The notes under the pieces are model-generated. The model did not search any database, was not told the origin of the DNA, and saw nothing but the letters and a program-made list of their open reading frames with translations. Positions 21,802-32,555 of a DNA stretch of 64,000 nucleotides are shown here, piece by piece. The DNA lies in the NCBI RefSeq assembly GCF_013133775.1, contig NZ_JABGBO010000001.1, positions 282,524-346,523 of the forward strand. Reading direction: 5' to 3'. How positions within the stretch are numbered: position 1 is the stretch's first letter; every line of letters starts with the position of its first letter. A program made the position numbers and the translations under genes. This DNA is from Pelistega europaea. GTDB lineage: Bacteria; Pseudomonadota; Gammaproteobacteria; Burkholderiales; Burkholderiaceae_B.

Positions 21802-23013
21802 TTATCGGTAGCCTGCTAAGTCAAGTTTTTTGTAAGTGTAATAGCTCACAAATAAGAAGGCACATAGACTCATAGTGATACCAATGACACCTAATACACG
21901 GACAAGATTGTAGTGGGTGAAACTGCTTGAGATCATCATGCCTACAGCCCCAAATGCTACGTTAGTAAAGCTAATTACGGAGGCGGATGCGCCTGCATTC
22001 ATTTTTGGTTGACTAAGTAAAATATCGGTTGAGAATGAACGAGCAAAGCTGTTGCTTAGGGTTACAGGGGCAAAACAAATCAGAAAGATGGTTGGAGACC
22101 ATGAACCAATCGTGGCGGTTAGCACGCAAGCAATAAAGATAAAACCTAGCATGCTACGTAAAATGACCGAAGGACGTAAATGTGGTTTCACTATCAGATA
22201 AAATTTAGGCGCAAAAATCAGTAGGGTTGCATTGATGGCAAAATAAATACTGAATGTGGTTTCGCTTAAACCAAATTGTTTGATATAAATATAGGAGCTA
22301 ACAGCGAGGTATGCCATAAAAGTGACAGAATTCATGGCGGTAGAGCAAAGAAAACTCATAAACCCTTTGTGTTTAAGCACCAGACCGAGAGATAAGATAG
22401 ATTGAAAAGTATTGCCTTGTAGGCGTTTATTTTTGCGTAGGGTCTCTCTTAGTAAGCAAGCCATAATAAAGCTAGTGGCAGAAATAGCGGAAAGCACGAC
22501 AAAACTGGCCTCCCAAGCAAAATGTTTAATCAGTTGTGCTCCGATAATAGGAGCTAGGGTTGGGCCTAATACAGTAAACATTTGCAATGTAGCAATTACT
22601 TTAGTGCGCTCATGGTCAGCAAAGCTATCCTTGACGATGGCCATAGGTACAGCAATCATCCCACCAGCCCCAAATGCTTGAATCATCCGAGCGATAATAA
22701 ATAATTCAATATTGGGAGTAAAGACACAGCCTAATGAGCCTAAAAAATACAAGGCAATGCAGCTGAGTAACACTGGTTTACGACCGAATTTATCACTGAT
22801 AGTACCATTTAATAACATACCAATGGCCATAAAAAGAGTAAAACCACTCAAGGTGAAACTTAGCATTTCTGGAGTGGTTTTCAGGTCTTCTAAAATGATA
22901 GGAAAAGCAGCTAAATACATATCAATGGATAGCGGTCCTGTCATGCCAAGGATAAGCAACAATAGGAAGAATCCATTGCTTTTAAGAATGGGTTGGCTAA
23001 AAGAGCTAGTCAT
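21802..23013 (-). CDS. Bcr/CflA-family MFS drug efflux transporter
   Basis: 403-residue major-facilitator protein with 12 predicted helices. GPLSIDMYLAAFP in helix 1 is the Bcr/CflA signature, and GTISDKFGRKPVLL is the MFS loop 2-3 motif. The family exports bicyclomycin, chloramphenicol-like compounds or sulfonamides; the actual substrate cannot be inferred. Monocistronic by appearance; a long inverted repeat lies upstream. Confidence 0.88.
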   Translation of the reverse strand: MTSSFSQPILKSNGFFLLLLILGMTGPLSIDMYLAAFPIILEDLKTTPEMLSFTLSGFTLFMAIGMLLNGTISDKFGRKPVLLSCIALYFLGSLGCVFTPNIELFIIARMIQAFGAGGMIAVPMAIVKDSFADHERTKVIATLQMFTVLGPTLAPIIGAQLIKHFAWEASFVVLSAISATSFIMACLLRETLRKNKRLQGNTFQSILSLGLVLKHKGFMSFLCSTAMNSVTFMAYLAVSSYIYIKQFGLSETTFSIYFAINATLLIFAPKFYLIVKPHLRPSVILRSMLGFIFIACVLTATIGSWSPTIFLICFAPVTLSNSFARSFSTDILLSQPKMNAGASASVISFTNVAFGAVGMMISSSFTHYNLVRVLGVIGITMSLCAFLFVSYYTYKKLDLAGYR

Positions 23014-23138
23014 TATTGTTGTCCTACAAAAAATGGATAATCACAGAGGTGTGATGTGCAACAGGAGGGGATAAGTGAAATTTTTTTTGTAATAACAAAA
23101 TCCCAAGCTCTCCGTATCACGTGATTATCAGAAATGAA

Positions 23139-23197
23139 AATTTGGGTATTTGAACACTATTATATCGTTTAATAATTTATAGATTAATACCCAAATT
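23139..23197. repeat. 12-bp perfect inverted repeat with 35-nt loop
   Basis: AATTTGGGTATT (23139-23150) and AATACCCAAATT (23186-23197) are perfect reverse complements in the 232-nt gap between the thioesterase stop and the MFS start. The loop is AT-rich. It may be a terminator for the thioesterase transcript or an operator upstream of the efflux pump. The rest of the gap shows no gene. Confidence 0.55.
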
Positions 23198-23245
23198 GTT
23201 GAAGCATCTTTTCGTAAGAGGAAATAATTTTATCTTTTGGACTTC

Positions 23246-23755
23246 CTATACTTCCACCTTATCCATTAACTCTTTTTGTACTTTGAGACGAGCTTCTTTA
23301 CGATGCTTACCTGCCTCAAAACGCTGCTTTTTCAATGGAGTATCAATAGTTAATTCTGGTACACGGCGTGGTTTTCCGTTTTCATCGACAGCTACCATAG
23401 TGAAATAGCAACTATTGGTGTGACGCACTGTACGCTTTTGAATATTCTGTGCTTCTACGCGGATACCAACTTCCATAGATGTTTTACCGACATAGTTCAC
23501 CATAGAAAGAAATTGAACCAACTCACCCACAAAAATCGGCTCTTTAAACAACACTTGGTCTACAGACAAGGTCACCACATAACCGCCTGAAAAACGGCTA
23601 GCACAGGCATAGGCTACCTGGTCAAGTAATTTAAGAATGACACCACCATGGACATTGCCTGAGAAATTTGCGGTGTCTGGTGTCATGAGGACGCTCATAG
23701 TGAGCTCAGCTTGCTCGGTAGGAGCAATATGTCGTTCTTCGTCAAGCATAGGCAT
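23246..23755 (-). CDS. Acyl-CoA thioesterase (YciA-like hotdog fold)
   Basis: 169-residue single-hotdog thioesterase hydrolysing acyl-CoAs. The family motif is NVHGGVILKLLDQVAYACASRF, with Asp in LLDQ as the likely catalytic residue. The C-terminus has a Lys/Arg-rich extension of about 25 residues. AAAGGA precedes the ATG. It lies just downstream of secF on the same strand (35-nt gap) and may be cotranscribed. Confidence 0.87.
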   Translation of the reverse strand: MPMLDEERHIAPTEQAELTMSVLMTPDTANFSGNVHGGVILKLLDQVAYACASRFSGGYVVTLSVDQVLFKEPIFVGELVQFLSMVNYVGKTSMEVGIRVEAQNIQKRTVRHTNSCYFTMVAVDENGKPRRVPELTIDTPLKKQRFEAGKHRKEARLKVQKELMDKVEV

Positions 23756-23790
23756 ACCTAATTTCCTTTATGTGGAGAGAAGAGGGCTTG

Positions 23791-24732
23791 CTAGCCCTCT
23801 GCAATTTCCGCAGCAGGATCTTCTTTCTTGGGTGTCTTAATCATGTCTTCGCGTTTAACCCCTAACCACATGGCAATCGCGGCAGCAACAAACACTGAAG
23901 AATAAATACCGAACCAAATACCGATAGTCAATGCAAGGGCAAAGTAATGTAGTGTAGGACCACCAAAGAACAACATTGATAACACCATCATCTGAGTCGA
24001 ACCGTGAGTAATCACTGTACGAGAGATAGTTTGGGTAATGGAGCTGTTGATAATCTCAACCACTGTAGCCTTGCGTTGTTTACGGAAGTTTTCACGGATA
24101 CGGTCCATAATCACCACGGATTCATTGACTGAGTAGCCCAGCACTGCCAGCACACCAGCCAGAACTGATAATGAGAACTCCCACTGAAAGAAAGCAAAGA
24201 AACCGAGGATAATTACCACGTCATGTAGGTTAGCAATTACCCCAGAGACTGAGAACTTCCATTCAAAACGGAATGCTAAATACACACAGATACCGATTAC
24301 CACAAAGATAAAAGCGTGTAACCCGTTTTTGTAAAGCTCATTACCGATTTGTGGACCAACAAACTCCACACGAGTAAGAGATACACTCGCATCTTGTGCT
24401 TGCAATGCCTTAAGAATTATCTGACTTTGTTCAGCAGAGCTAATGCCTTCTTTCAGCGGTAGGCGAATCAATACATCTTCTGCAGTACCAAAGTTTTGAA
24501 CCTGGAAGTCAGAGTAATTGAGCGAACTAATGGCATTACGCACTTTTTCAATATCTGCAGCATGCTGATATTTTGCCTCAATAATCGTACCGCCTGTAAA
24601 CTCAATAGAGAGGTTAAAGCCACGTGTAACAATGAAGAATACCGCAAGCAAGAAAGTCACTGCACTGATGATATTAAGCACCAGTGCATACTTCATAAAC
24701 GGTATAGTTTTGTGAATTTTAAATAATTCCAT
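23791..24732 (-). CDS. secF: Protein translocase subunit SecF
   Basis: 313-residue inner-membrane partner of SecD that uses the proton gradient to finish protein export. N-terminal helix, FTGGTIIEAKY periplasmic motif, then five C-terminal helices with LGYSVNESVVIMDRIRENFR, the hallmark SecF segment. Follows secD after 51 nt. Confidence 0.97.
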   Translation of the reverse strand: MELFKIHKTIPFMKYALVLNIISAVTFLLAVFFIVTRGFNLSIEFTGGTIIEAKYQHAADIEKVRNAISSLNYSDFQVQNFGTAEDVLIRLPLKEGISSAEQSQIILKALQAQDASVSLTRVEFVGPQIGNELYKNGLHAFIFVVIGICVYLAFRFEWKFSVSGVIANLHDVVIILGFFAFFQWEFSLSVLAGVLAVLGYSVNESVVIMDRIRENFRKQRKATVVEIINSSITQTISRTVITHGSTQMMVLSMLFFGGPTLHYFALALTIGIWFGIYSSVFVAAAIAMWLGVKREDMIKTPKKEDPAAEIAEG

Positions 24733-24783
24733 GTTGTTTTCCTAAATTTATTTATCTGTACCTAGTAAGAGCAACCCCAAGGC

Positions 24784-26661
24784 TTATTTGCTCGTATCGG
24801 GTTTCCATACAGTACCGATAGAAATAGATTTAAGTTTACGTTTACGACCGTACCAAAGGTTTACGATAGCACGTACGCCAACTACTGCAGAGAACATTGA
24901 GGTGAGAATCCCCAAACAATGCACTACTGCAAAACCACGAATAGGACCAGGTCCACTAAAGGCTAAGAGAGCAAGACCTACAATCAAAGACGTGATGTTG
25001 GAGTCAAGAATGGTCCCCCATGCTTTATCAAAACCGATATTAATGGCTTGTTGTGGTGATAGGCCTGCACGAAGCTCCTCGCGGATACGTTCATTAATCA
25101 GTACGTTGGCGTCAATCGCCATACCCAATGTCAACGCAATCGCAGCGATACCAGGTAATGTTAAAGTTGCTTGTAGCAATGATAGAGAAGCCAATAGCAA
25201 GAGAATGTTAAACAACAAACCGATAGTCGAAAAAATGCCAAATAGATGGTAGTAAATAATCATAAATACTGCCACCATGATGAAACCATATAAAGTAGAG
25301 TCGAACCCTTTTTTAATGTTTTCTTCACCTAGGCTAGGACCAATCGTGCGCTCTTCAATAATCGACATAGGTGCAGCGAGTGAACCGGCACGGAGCAATA
25401 AGGCGGTATCTGCAGCTTGTTCTGGTGTCATTGCCCCCGAGATTTCCACTTGACCATTAGGAATTTCTGAGCGGATAACAGGGGCAGTAATTACTTGCCC
25501 TTTGCCATTTTCAAATAATACAATCGCCATGCGTTTGCCGATATTATCGCGAGTGACATCGCGGAAAATACGGGAACCTTTGCTGTCCAATGTCAGATTA
25601 ACTGTAGGCTGTTGTGTTTGTTGGTTACGACCTGATTGTGCATTTTCAAGATTTTCACCTGTTAATAATACTTGGCGACGGAGGAGTAATTGATGACCAT
25701 CAGTATCTTTAAAGGCTTCTAGACCAAAAGGTACAGTACCTGATGCCAATGCAGTCAATGCTGCAGGTGAATCATCCACCATGCGTAATTGTAAAGTAGC
25801 TGTACGACCAAGAATGTCTTTGGCCTTTGCTACATCTTGTACACCAGGAAGTTGTACAACAATGCGATCGGTACCCTGTTGCTGAATTACAGGCTCAGCC
25901 ACACCAAGTTCGTTAATACGATTATGGAGCGTTACGATATTTTGGTGAAGAGCTGTTTCCTGTACGCGAGCAATCTCTGTAGGGCTAATGGTGCTGTTAA
26001 GGATAAATTTTCCGTCTACGTTGCTGATAGTAGAAACTAGCTCGGGTAGACGAGTGCGAATAATATCATTGGCCTGTTGGGCGAGTGCTTCAGTACTAAA
26101 GGTCGAGCTAATGACATCACCATTACGATTAATACTGTCAACAGTGATTTTTTGATCACGATATAGTGTACGTAATTCTGTTGCAAGAGACTCATAGCGG
26201 GTTTCTAATGCACCTTTCATATCCACTTGGAGTAAGAAATGTACGCCACCACGTAAGTCCAGACCAAGGAACATTGGATGAGCCCCAATCTCTGTGAGCC
26301 AATCCGGTGTCGCTGAAAGAAGGTTTAAAGCAATAACATAATCAGGCTCGGCAGGGTTGGGATTAAGAGCCTTTTCGAGCACTGTTTTCACTTTAAGCTG
26401 GGTGTTGGGGGTATCTACACGTACACGAATAGTACCAACATTGTTGTTAGACTGAAATTGAGTGCTAGTGTAGGGAATATTGTTTTGTTTGAGAATTTGC
26501 TCTACTGTATTTAATGTAGACTGGTCAATTTTGCGTGCAACATTGGCACTAGAAACCTGTACTGCTGGAGTCTGACCGAAAATGTTGGGAACGGTATACA
26601 GTGCCCCGATTACGAGGGCGACAAGAACAATTAGATATTTCCAGAGAGGATAACGATTCAT
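24784..26661 (-). CDS. secD: Protein translocase subunit SecD
   Basis: 625 residues with an N-terminal helix (about 8-28), a large periplasmic P1 domain (LGLDLRGGVHFLLQVD; later RIVVQLPGVQD) and five C-terminal helices with ALTLGMAIDANVLINERIREEL. Works with SecF and YajC at SecYEG. Gene order yajC-secD-secF is universal in proteobacteria. Confidence 0.97.
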   Translation of the reverse strand: MNRYPLWKYLIVLVALVIGALYTVPNIFGQTPAVQVSSANVARKIDQSTLNTVEQILKQNNIPYTSTQFQSNNNVGTIRVRVDTPNTQLKVKTVLEKALNPNPAEPDYVIALNLLSATPDWLTEIGAHPMFLGLDLRGGVHFLLQVDMKGALETRYESLATELRTLYRDQKITVDSINRNGDVISSTFSTEALAQQANDIIRTRLPELVSTISNVDGKFILNSTISPTEIARVQETALHQNIVTLHNRINELGVAEPVIQQQGTDRIVVQLPGVQDVAKAKDILGRTATLQLRMVDDSPAALTALASGTVPFGLEAFKDTDGHQLLLRRQVLLTGENLENAQSGRNQQTQQPTVNLTLDSKGSRIFRDVTRDNIGKRMAIVLFENGKGQVITAPVIRSEIPNGQVEISGAMTPEQAADTALLLRAGSLAAPMSIIEERTIGPSLGEENIKKGFDSTLYGFIMVAVFMIIYYHLFGIFSTIGLLFNILLLLASLSLLQATLTLPGIAAIALTLGMAIDANVLINERIREELRAGLSPQQAINIGFDKAWGTILDSNITSLIVGLALLAFSGPGPIRGFAVVHCLGILTSMFSAVVGVRAIVNLWYGRKRKLKSISIGTVWKPDTSK

Positions 26662-26720
26662 ATCTGGCCGTCAATGAAAAAATGGTTGTTAACAACCACT
26701 TATTAAACAATCAATAAATG

Positions 26721-26752
26721 AGCCAGACGTGTGGAACTCATGGCGTCTGGCT
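26721..26752 (-). other. Hairpin in the yajC-secD gap
   Basis: AGCCAGACG (26721-26729) pairs with CGTCTGGCT (26744-26752). A smaller TGGTTGT/ACAACCA stem lies at 26683-26698. On the minus strand no long T-run follows. The 238-nt gap holds no gene that I can support; the hairpins may modulate readthrough from yajC into secD. Confidence 0.45.
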
Positions 26753-26899
26753 GCGAAAGTTGCTATCTCTTTAACAAGTGAGAAATCCTTTATTATACAT
26801 ATAAGGAGGAGAATCTCTCTTTCTTTGATGTTATGTCTTGCAGTGAAAGTGCTTGTCGGATTACAAAGATGATAAAGAGATAACGATACTCATCCATCA

Positions 26900-27256
26900 T
26901 TAAAGGTCTTTAATAGTGCCTTTAGGTAATACAGAAGTCACCGCAACGCGTTGGCACAAGATTTCTACTGATTTGCCATCTTGTTGAGCGATTTCTAAGG
27001 CAATGTAGTTGTCAGTTACACGAGATACCTTGCCTAATAAGCCACCAGCCGTGATGACTTCGTCACCTTTGGCAAGGGCTTCTACCATGGCTTTATGTTC
27101 TTTTTGGCGTTTCATTTGAGGACGAATCATCAAGAAATAAAGTACCACGAACATGAGGATAATAGGCAAGAACTGCATCAATCCTCCTGCTGCACCTGCT
27201 GGTGCTCCTTCAGCGGCTTGGTTAAGAGTAACTTGTACTAAACTAGTAAGTGACAT
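26900..27256 (-). CDS. yajC: Preprotein translocase subunit YajC
   Basis: 118-residue single-pass membrane protein of the SecDF-YajC complex. Hydrophobic helix LPIILMFVVLYFLMIRPQ then KRQKEHKAMVEALAKGDEVIT, the YajC signature. The second of two in-frame ATGs is chosen because GGAG lies 6 nt before it, overlapping the first ATG (27268). Confidence 0.96.
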   Translation of the reverse strand: MSLTSLVQVTLNQAAEGAPAGAAGGLMQFLPIILMFVVLYFLMIRPQMKRQKEHKAMVEALAKGDEVITAGGLLGKVSRVTDNYIALEIAQQDGKSVEILCQRVAVTSVLPKGTIKDL

Positions 27257-27380
27257 ATAAAGCTCCATAGTTATTTATTGTCGGTTAATCGTATATTGTA
27301 GCGATTTTTCGAAGAATTAATGTTATTTAATACATATTTGTAAAAGGTTTTTTTCCATATCCCTGTTTTTTTGCTTAAGA

Positions 27381-28592
<1,212 letters not shown>

Positions 28593-28596
28593 TCAT

Positions 28597-28626
28597 GTAC
28601 ATTAGGTGTGTATTGACCTAATGTAC
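28597..28626 (-). other. Perfect 11-bp hairpin in the queA-tgt gap
   Basis: GTACATTAGGT (28597-28607) pairs with ACCTAATGTAC (28616-28626) over 8 nt. There is no T-run on either side, so an RNA-processing or pausing role is more likely than termination between these two queuosine genes. Confidence 0.45.
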
Positions 28627-28646
28627 TTAAGTAGTTATGCAAAAGT

Positions 28647-29828
28647 CTAACGCTCACGAGGTTCAATCAACATGGCATCACCATAGCTGAAAAAACGATA
28701 ACGTTGCTTAATCGCATGTGCATAAGCATCACGCATCGCATCAATACCAATAAAAGATGATACTAGCATTAGTAGAGTTGATTGAGGAAGGTGAAAGTTC
28801 GTTAATAAGCCGTCAACGACTTTAATTTCGTAACCTGGGGTCATAAATAAACGGGTGTCACCACTATGGGCAACAGGTACACGATTATGTACCCCGTGAT
28901 TCGCAGCAGACTCTAATGCACGTACACTAGTCGTGCCTACTGCAAATACCCGACCGCCTTGTTCTCGGCAGTGCTTAATGGATTGCACAGTATCTGCAGA
29001 TACTTCATACCATTCAGAGTGCATCACATGATCGCTGATTTTATCAACTCGGACTGGCTGAAAAGTACCTGCTCCAACATGTAGAGTGACAAAAGCCGTA
29101 GCTACCCCTTGTTGCTTGAGGGTTTCTAACATGGCTTGGTCAAAGTGTAGCCCTGCAGTAGGGGCGGCAACTGCACCAAGATGGTCTGCATAGACAGTTT
29201 GATAACGCTCACTATCCTCTGCATCTGCTTGGTGTTCAATATAAGGGGGAAGAGGTAGTGAGCCAATTTGATCGAGCACTGTGAGTACTTCTTGGGCAAA
29301 CTCTACTTCAAAGAGGTCATCTTGTCGACCAAGTACAGTGGCTTTTATAGGTTGTGTGAAAACCAAGGTCTCTGAAGAGAGTAAAGGGGGATGTAATGCC
29401 TCTGATGCAGTCTGTACCTCTTGTGTACAGGTGGGTTGGCAAGGAGGCAGCTGTGAAGTGTTGTTATCTGTTGATGTGTCCTTTGGGGCAAAGAACAGGA
29501 CTGTACCAGCCTTGGGGGATTTGCTGGATTTAATATGCATTAATGCCTTTGTGGGTGTAATAATGCGTTCAACAAGCCCCTCAATTTTGCCTCCGCTCCC
29601 TTTAGCTCCATAAAGGCGTGCTTTAATGACCTTGGTATTGTTAAATACAAGGAGGTCATGAGGGCGTAGGAACTGGGGTAAATCGGTGAAAACATGATCG
29701 TGTAGTGAATTATCTGCACTCACACGAAGTAGGCGACTTTGATTGCGTTGCGCCGCAGGTTTTTGAGCAATTAACTCTGGTGGCAAGTAATAATCAAAAT
29801 CGCTAAGAAGTAACTCAGCATTAATCAT
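28647..29828 (-). CDS. queA: S-adenosylmethionine:tRNA ribosyltransferase-isomerase, with internal insertion
   Basis: Adds the epoxyqueuosine cyclopentyl moiety to preQ1-tRNA. 393 residues against about 356 in E. coli. Core motifs are intact: FDYYLPPELIAQKP, LLVFNNTKVIKARLYG, PTAGLHFD, HVGAGTFQPVR, TSVRALESAA, YRFFSYGDAM. The extra length is a Ser/Thr/Pro/Gln-rich insertion at about residues 115-157. ATG 29828 gives the family N-terminus; a GTG at 29855 is less likely. No preQ1 riboswitch was recognised upstream. Confidence 0.94.
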   Translation of the reverse strand: MINAELLLSDFDYYLPPELIAQKPAAQRNQSRLLRVSADNSLHDHVFTDLPQFLRPHDLLVFNNTKVIKARLYGAKGSGGKIEGLVERIITPTKALMHIKSSKSPKAGTVLFFAPKDTSTDNNTSQLPPCQPTCTQEVQTASEALHPPLLSSETLVFTQPIKATVLGRQDDLFEVEFAQEVLTVLDQIGSLPLPPYIEHQADAEDSERYQTVYADHLGAVAAPTAGLHFDQAMLETLKQQGVATAFVTLHVGAGTFQPVRVDKISDHVMHSEWYEVSADTVQSIKHCREQGGRVFAVGTTSVRALESAANHGVHNRVPVAHSGDTRLFMTPGYEIKVVDGLLTNFHLPQSTLLMLVSSFIGIDAMRDAYAHAIKQRYRFFSYGDAMLIEPRER

Positions 29829-30078
29829 AATGAAAATGGCAGGAAAACAGCCCACCTAATATATTGGATAAAGTTGGTATTATACCGAAAATATATCTTA
29901 TGCAAATGGGGATGAGTGTTACGGTTATGGTAATCTATTTGGAAAAAAGGAGGGTTGTTATAGAGGGTAATAAATTGGCTAGTTTTTTCAGGAATAATTC
30001 GCTGCAGTAAATTCACTCTGTGTTAGAATGAAGGTGTTTATTCTGAATTTATTTTGACCTTATCTTGGGGAATGCAGT

Positions 30079-30717
30079 ATGGCAATTTATGAAATTCAAC
30101 ACCCTCTTATTAAGCACAAAATGGGGCTTATGCGTAAAGCAGACTTAAGCACTAAGAGCTTTCGTGAGTTAGCTAGAGAGGTGACCAATCTACTCACTTA
30201 TGAGGCGACAAAGGATTTTGAATTAGAACATTCCTCTGTTGATGGTTGGTGTGGACGTGTTGTGGTACAGAAAATTGCTGGTAAAAAGGTTACTGTCGTA
30301 CCTATTCTACGTGCCGGTATTGGTATGCTTGAAGGTGTGCTTGATTTAATTCCTGGTGCCAAGGTTAGTGCTGTTGGTATTGCACGCAATGAAGAAACCC
30401 TTGAGGCAGGTACTTATTTAGAAAAGTTGGTGGGGGATTTGGATCAACGTATGGCGATGATTATCGATCCGATGTTGGCAACAGGTGGATCTCTTGTGGC
30501 AACGATTGATATGTTGAAACGTGCCGGATGTAAAGATATTCGTGCCTTGACACTTGTTTCTGCCCCCGAAGGTATTGCTCGTGTAACTAATACTCATCCT
30601 GATGTTGATGTTTATACTGCTTCGATTGACCAGGGGCTTAATGAAGATGGTTATATTATTCCTGGGTTAGGAGATGCAGGCGACCGTTTGTTTGGTACTA
30701 AACAAAAGGAAGAGTAA
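30079..30717 (+). CDS. upp: Uracil phosphoribosyltransferase
   Basis: Pyrimidine-salvage enzyme making UMP from uracil and PRPP. 212 residues. The PRPP loop reads [17 protein letters not shown], and the C-terminal uracil-binding [17 protein letters not shown] is intact. Divergent from queA across a 250-nt gap with no recognised gene. A GGGGA ribosome-binding site precedes the ATG. Confidence 0.96.
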   Translation: MAIYEIQHPLIKHKMGLMRKADLSTKSFRELAREVTNLLTYEATKDFELEHSSVDGWCGRVVVQKIAGKKVTVVPILRAGIGMLEGVLDLIPGAKVSAVGIARNEETLEAGTYLEKLVGDLDQRMAMIIDPMLATGGSLVATIDMLKRAGCKDIRALTLVSAPEGIARVTNTHPDVDVYTASIDQGLNEDGYIIPGLGDAGDRLFGTKQKEE

Positions 30718-30738
30718 TTTTTTAAAAGGAGAAGTATT

Positions 30739-31113
30739 ATGGCAAATAAGACTGTCACTGAAGAAGAACTTTTGGCTCAATTGCGTAAGACAGTAGATGA
30801 AGCTGAAGAGCTATTGAATAAAGCATCTAAAGCCAGTGATGAAAAAGCAGATGAGTTGCGTGCGAAAGCAAAAAACTTATTGGCTTCAATGCAAACACGT
30901 GTTGAGCAAGGGGCGCAAGAGGCTCTAGAGCAAGGCAAGACACTGTTGGCTGCTGCTCAAGACAAAATTGATCATGGTAAAGAAGAAGTCGTGGCACAGA
31001 CCAAGGCGGCAGCACAAGCAGCCGATGATTACGTGACAAGCAATCCCTGGAAAGCAATCGGCGCTGTGGGGGTCGCGGCATTATTGTTGGGCGTAATTAT
31101 TGGTCGTAAATAG
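30739..31113 (+). CDS. DUF883-family (YqjD/ElaB-type) membrane-anchored protein
   Basis: 124 residues: amphipathic Ala/Glu/Lys/Gln coiled coil (about 5-95), then DDYVTSNPWKAIG and a C-terminal transmembrane anchor ending LLGVIIGRK. This is the layout of YqjD/ElaB, tail-anchored proteins reported to bind ribosomes in stationary phase in E. coli. Followed by YqjE- and YqjK-like genes. AAAGGAG precedes the ATG. A hairpin-like sequence (about 31121-31158) follows. Confidence 0.82.
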   Translation: MANKTVTEEELLAQLRKTVDEAEELLNKASKASDEKADELRAKAKNLLASMQTRVEQGAQEALEQGKTLLAAAQDKIDHGKEEVVAQTKAAAQAADDYVTSNPWKAIGAVGVAALLLGVIIGRK

Positions 31114-31260
31114 TTGCTCTTAAGGTGGCTTTGTTGGAAAAGTACAATAAAGCCGCTTCTTATAGAATGATGTTCCTCTATAGTAGTTATCTGGATAGAA
31201 GTAGGATGTAGGGGAAGCGTCAGCCAGTAATTCTGTTGGAATAAAAGGTGGTAAGTAGGC

Positions 31261-31731
31261 ATGGGTATCCGCAGTGATTTATCTCAGTTGTTGTCTAGTG
31301 CGATGAGTTTTTTATCTACTCGTGCGGATATAGCAAGTCTAGAGTGGTCAATGGCAAAAGCACATTGGTTGCAAGTGGCTATTGGGTTGGGTGTGGCGTG
31401 TATATTGCTCTTGTCCGCGTGGTTGCTAGCAAATGTCATGTTAATCGCTTATCTGTGGGATACTGATTATCGTTATTGGTCGATTGGGGGATTGTTTATT
31501 GTCTATGCTGTACTCGCTTTTCTATTGTTAAAACGAGCACTGCGACTAGCTCAACAACCAGTTTTCCCTTATACAAGTGCCACTATCAAGGCCGATATGG
31601 CGTATTTTGCCCAGTCACAAGCCACAGTCTCTCCTGAAGCCTCTCAGGACGGTAAATCCCAGAGTTCAGATTCTATAGAGAGTACTCGTTCAACAGCAAT
31701 AGCGACAAAACCTCCCATTGAGGCGGAGTAG
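31261..31731 (+). CDS. YqjE-family (holin-like) membrane protein
   Basis: 156 residues. Soluble start RSDLSQLLSSAMSFLSTRADIASLEW, two transmembrane helices (about 38-60 and 75-97), then a Ser/Thr-rich tail. The arrangement matches the YqjE / phage-holin-like family that follows DUF883 genes. Biochemical role unknown. Ribosome-binding site weak. Confidence 0.75.
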   Translation: MGIRSDLSQLLSSAMSFLSTRADIASLEWSMAKAHWLQVAIGLGVACILLLSAWLLANVMLIAYLWDTDYRYWSIGGLFIVYAVLAFLLLKRALRLAQQPVFPYTSATIKADMAYFAQSQATVSPEASQDGKSQSSDSIESTRSTAIATKPPIEAE

Positions 31732-31734
31732 CAT

Positions 31735-32091
31735 ATGAGTGAGAAAGCAATAAAGAAAGAGCAGCAAATGTTGCAACTACAGGCGTTGGTGTTGAATGCT
31801 CAATTAGAGCGTATTCAGCTTAAGAAAGACTTGCAGAAACTAGCACGGCATGCCTCGCCAGAAGCCCTGTCATCACGTTTAGTGGGGGTAGGCTCACAAG
31901 CATTGGCTGATGTGTTGCCCAGCATGCCTACGTTTTTTAATTTTTTACGTAAATACCCTGGATTGAGTGTCAGTATTGCCAAAACCTTATTGCGTACCGC
32001 TTCTTCGTCTAATAAGTGGGTAGCAGCTATTGCTTTGGGCTTGTCTTCTTGGTTTGTTTATCATCGATTTCAAGAGAATAAGGATTTATAA
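31735..32091 (+). CDS. Small membrane-associated protein, YqjK-like by position
   Basis: 118 residues with Lys/Gln-rich helical N-terminus (EKAIKKEQQMLQLQALVLN), a middle region with PSMPTFFNFLRKYPG, and a hydrophobic C-terminal segment WVAAIALGLSSWFVYH. I do not recognise a catalytic motif. It starts 3 nt after the YqjE-like stop, so it is probably the third gene of a yqjD-yqjE-yqjK-type unit. That assignment rests on position. Confidence 0.65.
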   Translation: MSEKAIKKEQQMLQLQALVLNAQLERIQLKKDLQKLARHASPEALSSRLVGVGSQALADVLPSMPTFFNFLRKYPGLSVSIAKTLLRTASSSNKWVAAIALGLSSWFVYHRFQENKDL

Positions 32092-32514
32092 ATGCAGTGT
32101 ACAGTAGAGTGGAATGGTCCCGAAGGGATGCTTTTCGTATCAAAAACAGGTAGTGGTCATGTTGTTGCAATGGATGGGGCTCCTGCTGGTGGGGGTAATA
32201 ATCTCGCCCCTCGTCCTATGGAAATGGTGTTAACGGGTGCTGGCGGTTGTTCTGCCTACGATGTTGTATTGATTCTCAAAAAAGGACGGCATCAAATTAC
32301 TCAATGTACTGTGGATATTGATGCAGAACGAGCAGAGACTGATCCTAAAGTCTTTACCAAGATTCACTTTCATTTTAAAGTGATTGGTAAAGGGCTTAAT
32401 CGTGAAGCTGTAGAGCGTGCAGTGCAACTGACGCACGAAAAATATTGCTCAGTGATTGCGATGCTAGAAAAAACGGCTGAGATTACATGCGAGACAAGTG
32501 TGATAGAAGCGTAA
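32092..32514 (+). CDS. OsmC/Ohr-family protein (YhfA-like)
   Basis: 140 residues with the two conserved cysteines of the OsmC fold, in TGAGGCSAYDVVLILKK and HEKYCSVIAML. The family reduces peroxides through these thiols; YhfA-type members are less well defined. Its ATG directly abuts the preceding stop (TAAATG), suggesting translational coupling. Confidence 0.85.
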   Translation: MQCTVEWNGPEGMLFVSKTGSGHVVAMDGAPAGGGNNLAPRPMEMVLTGAGGCSAYDVVLILKKGRHQITQCTVDIDAERAETDPKVFTKIHFHFKVIGKGLNREAVERAVQLTHEKYCSVIAMLEKTAEITCETSVIEA

Positions 32515-32555
32515 GGTGGCATCTTTTATTTTACTTATAGCTGAGACGAGAGAAT

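Noticed and set aside
29856..30078. Possible preQ1 riboswitch upstream of queA
   Set aside because: The short AT-rich sequence does not show the expected C-rich loop and A-rich pseudoknot tail.
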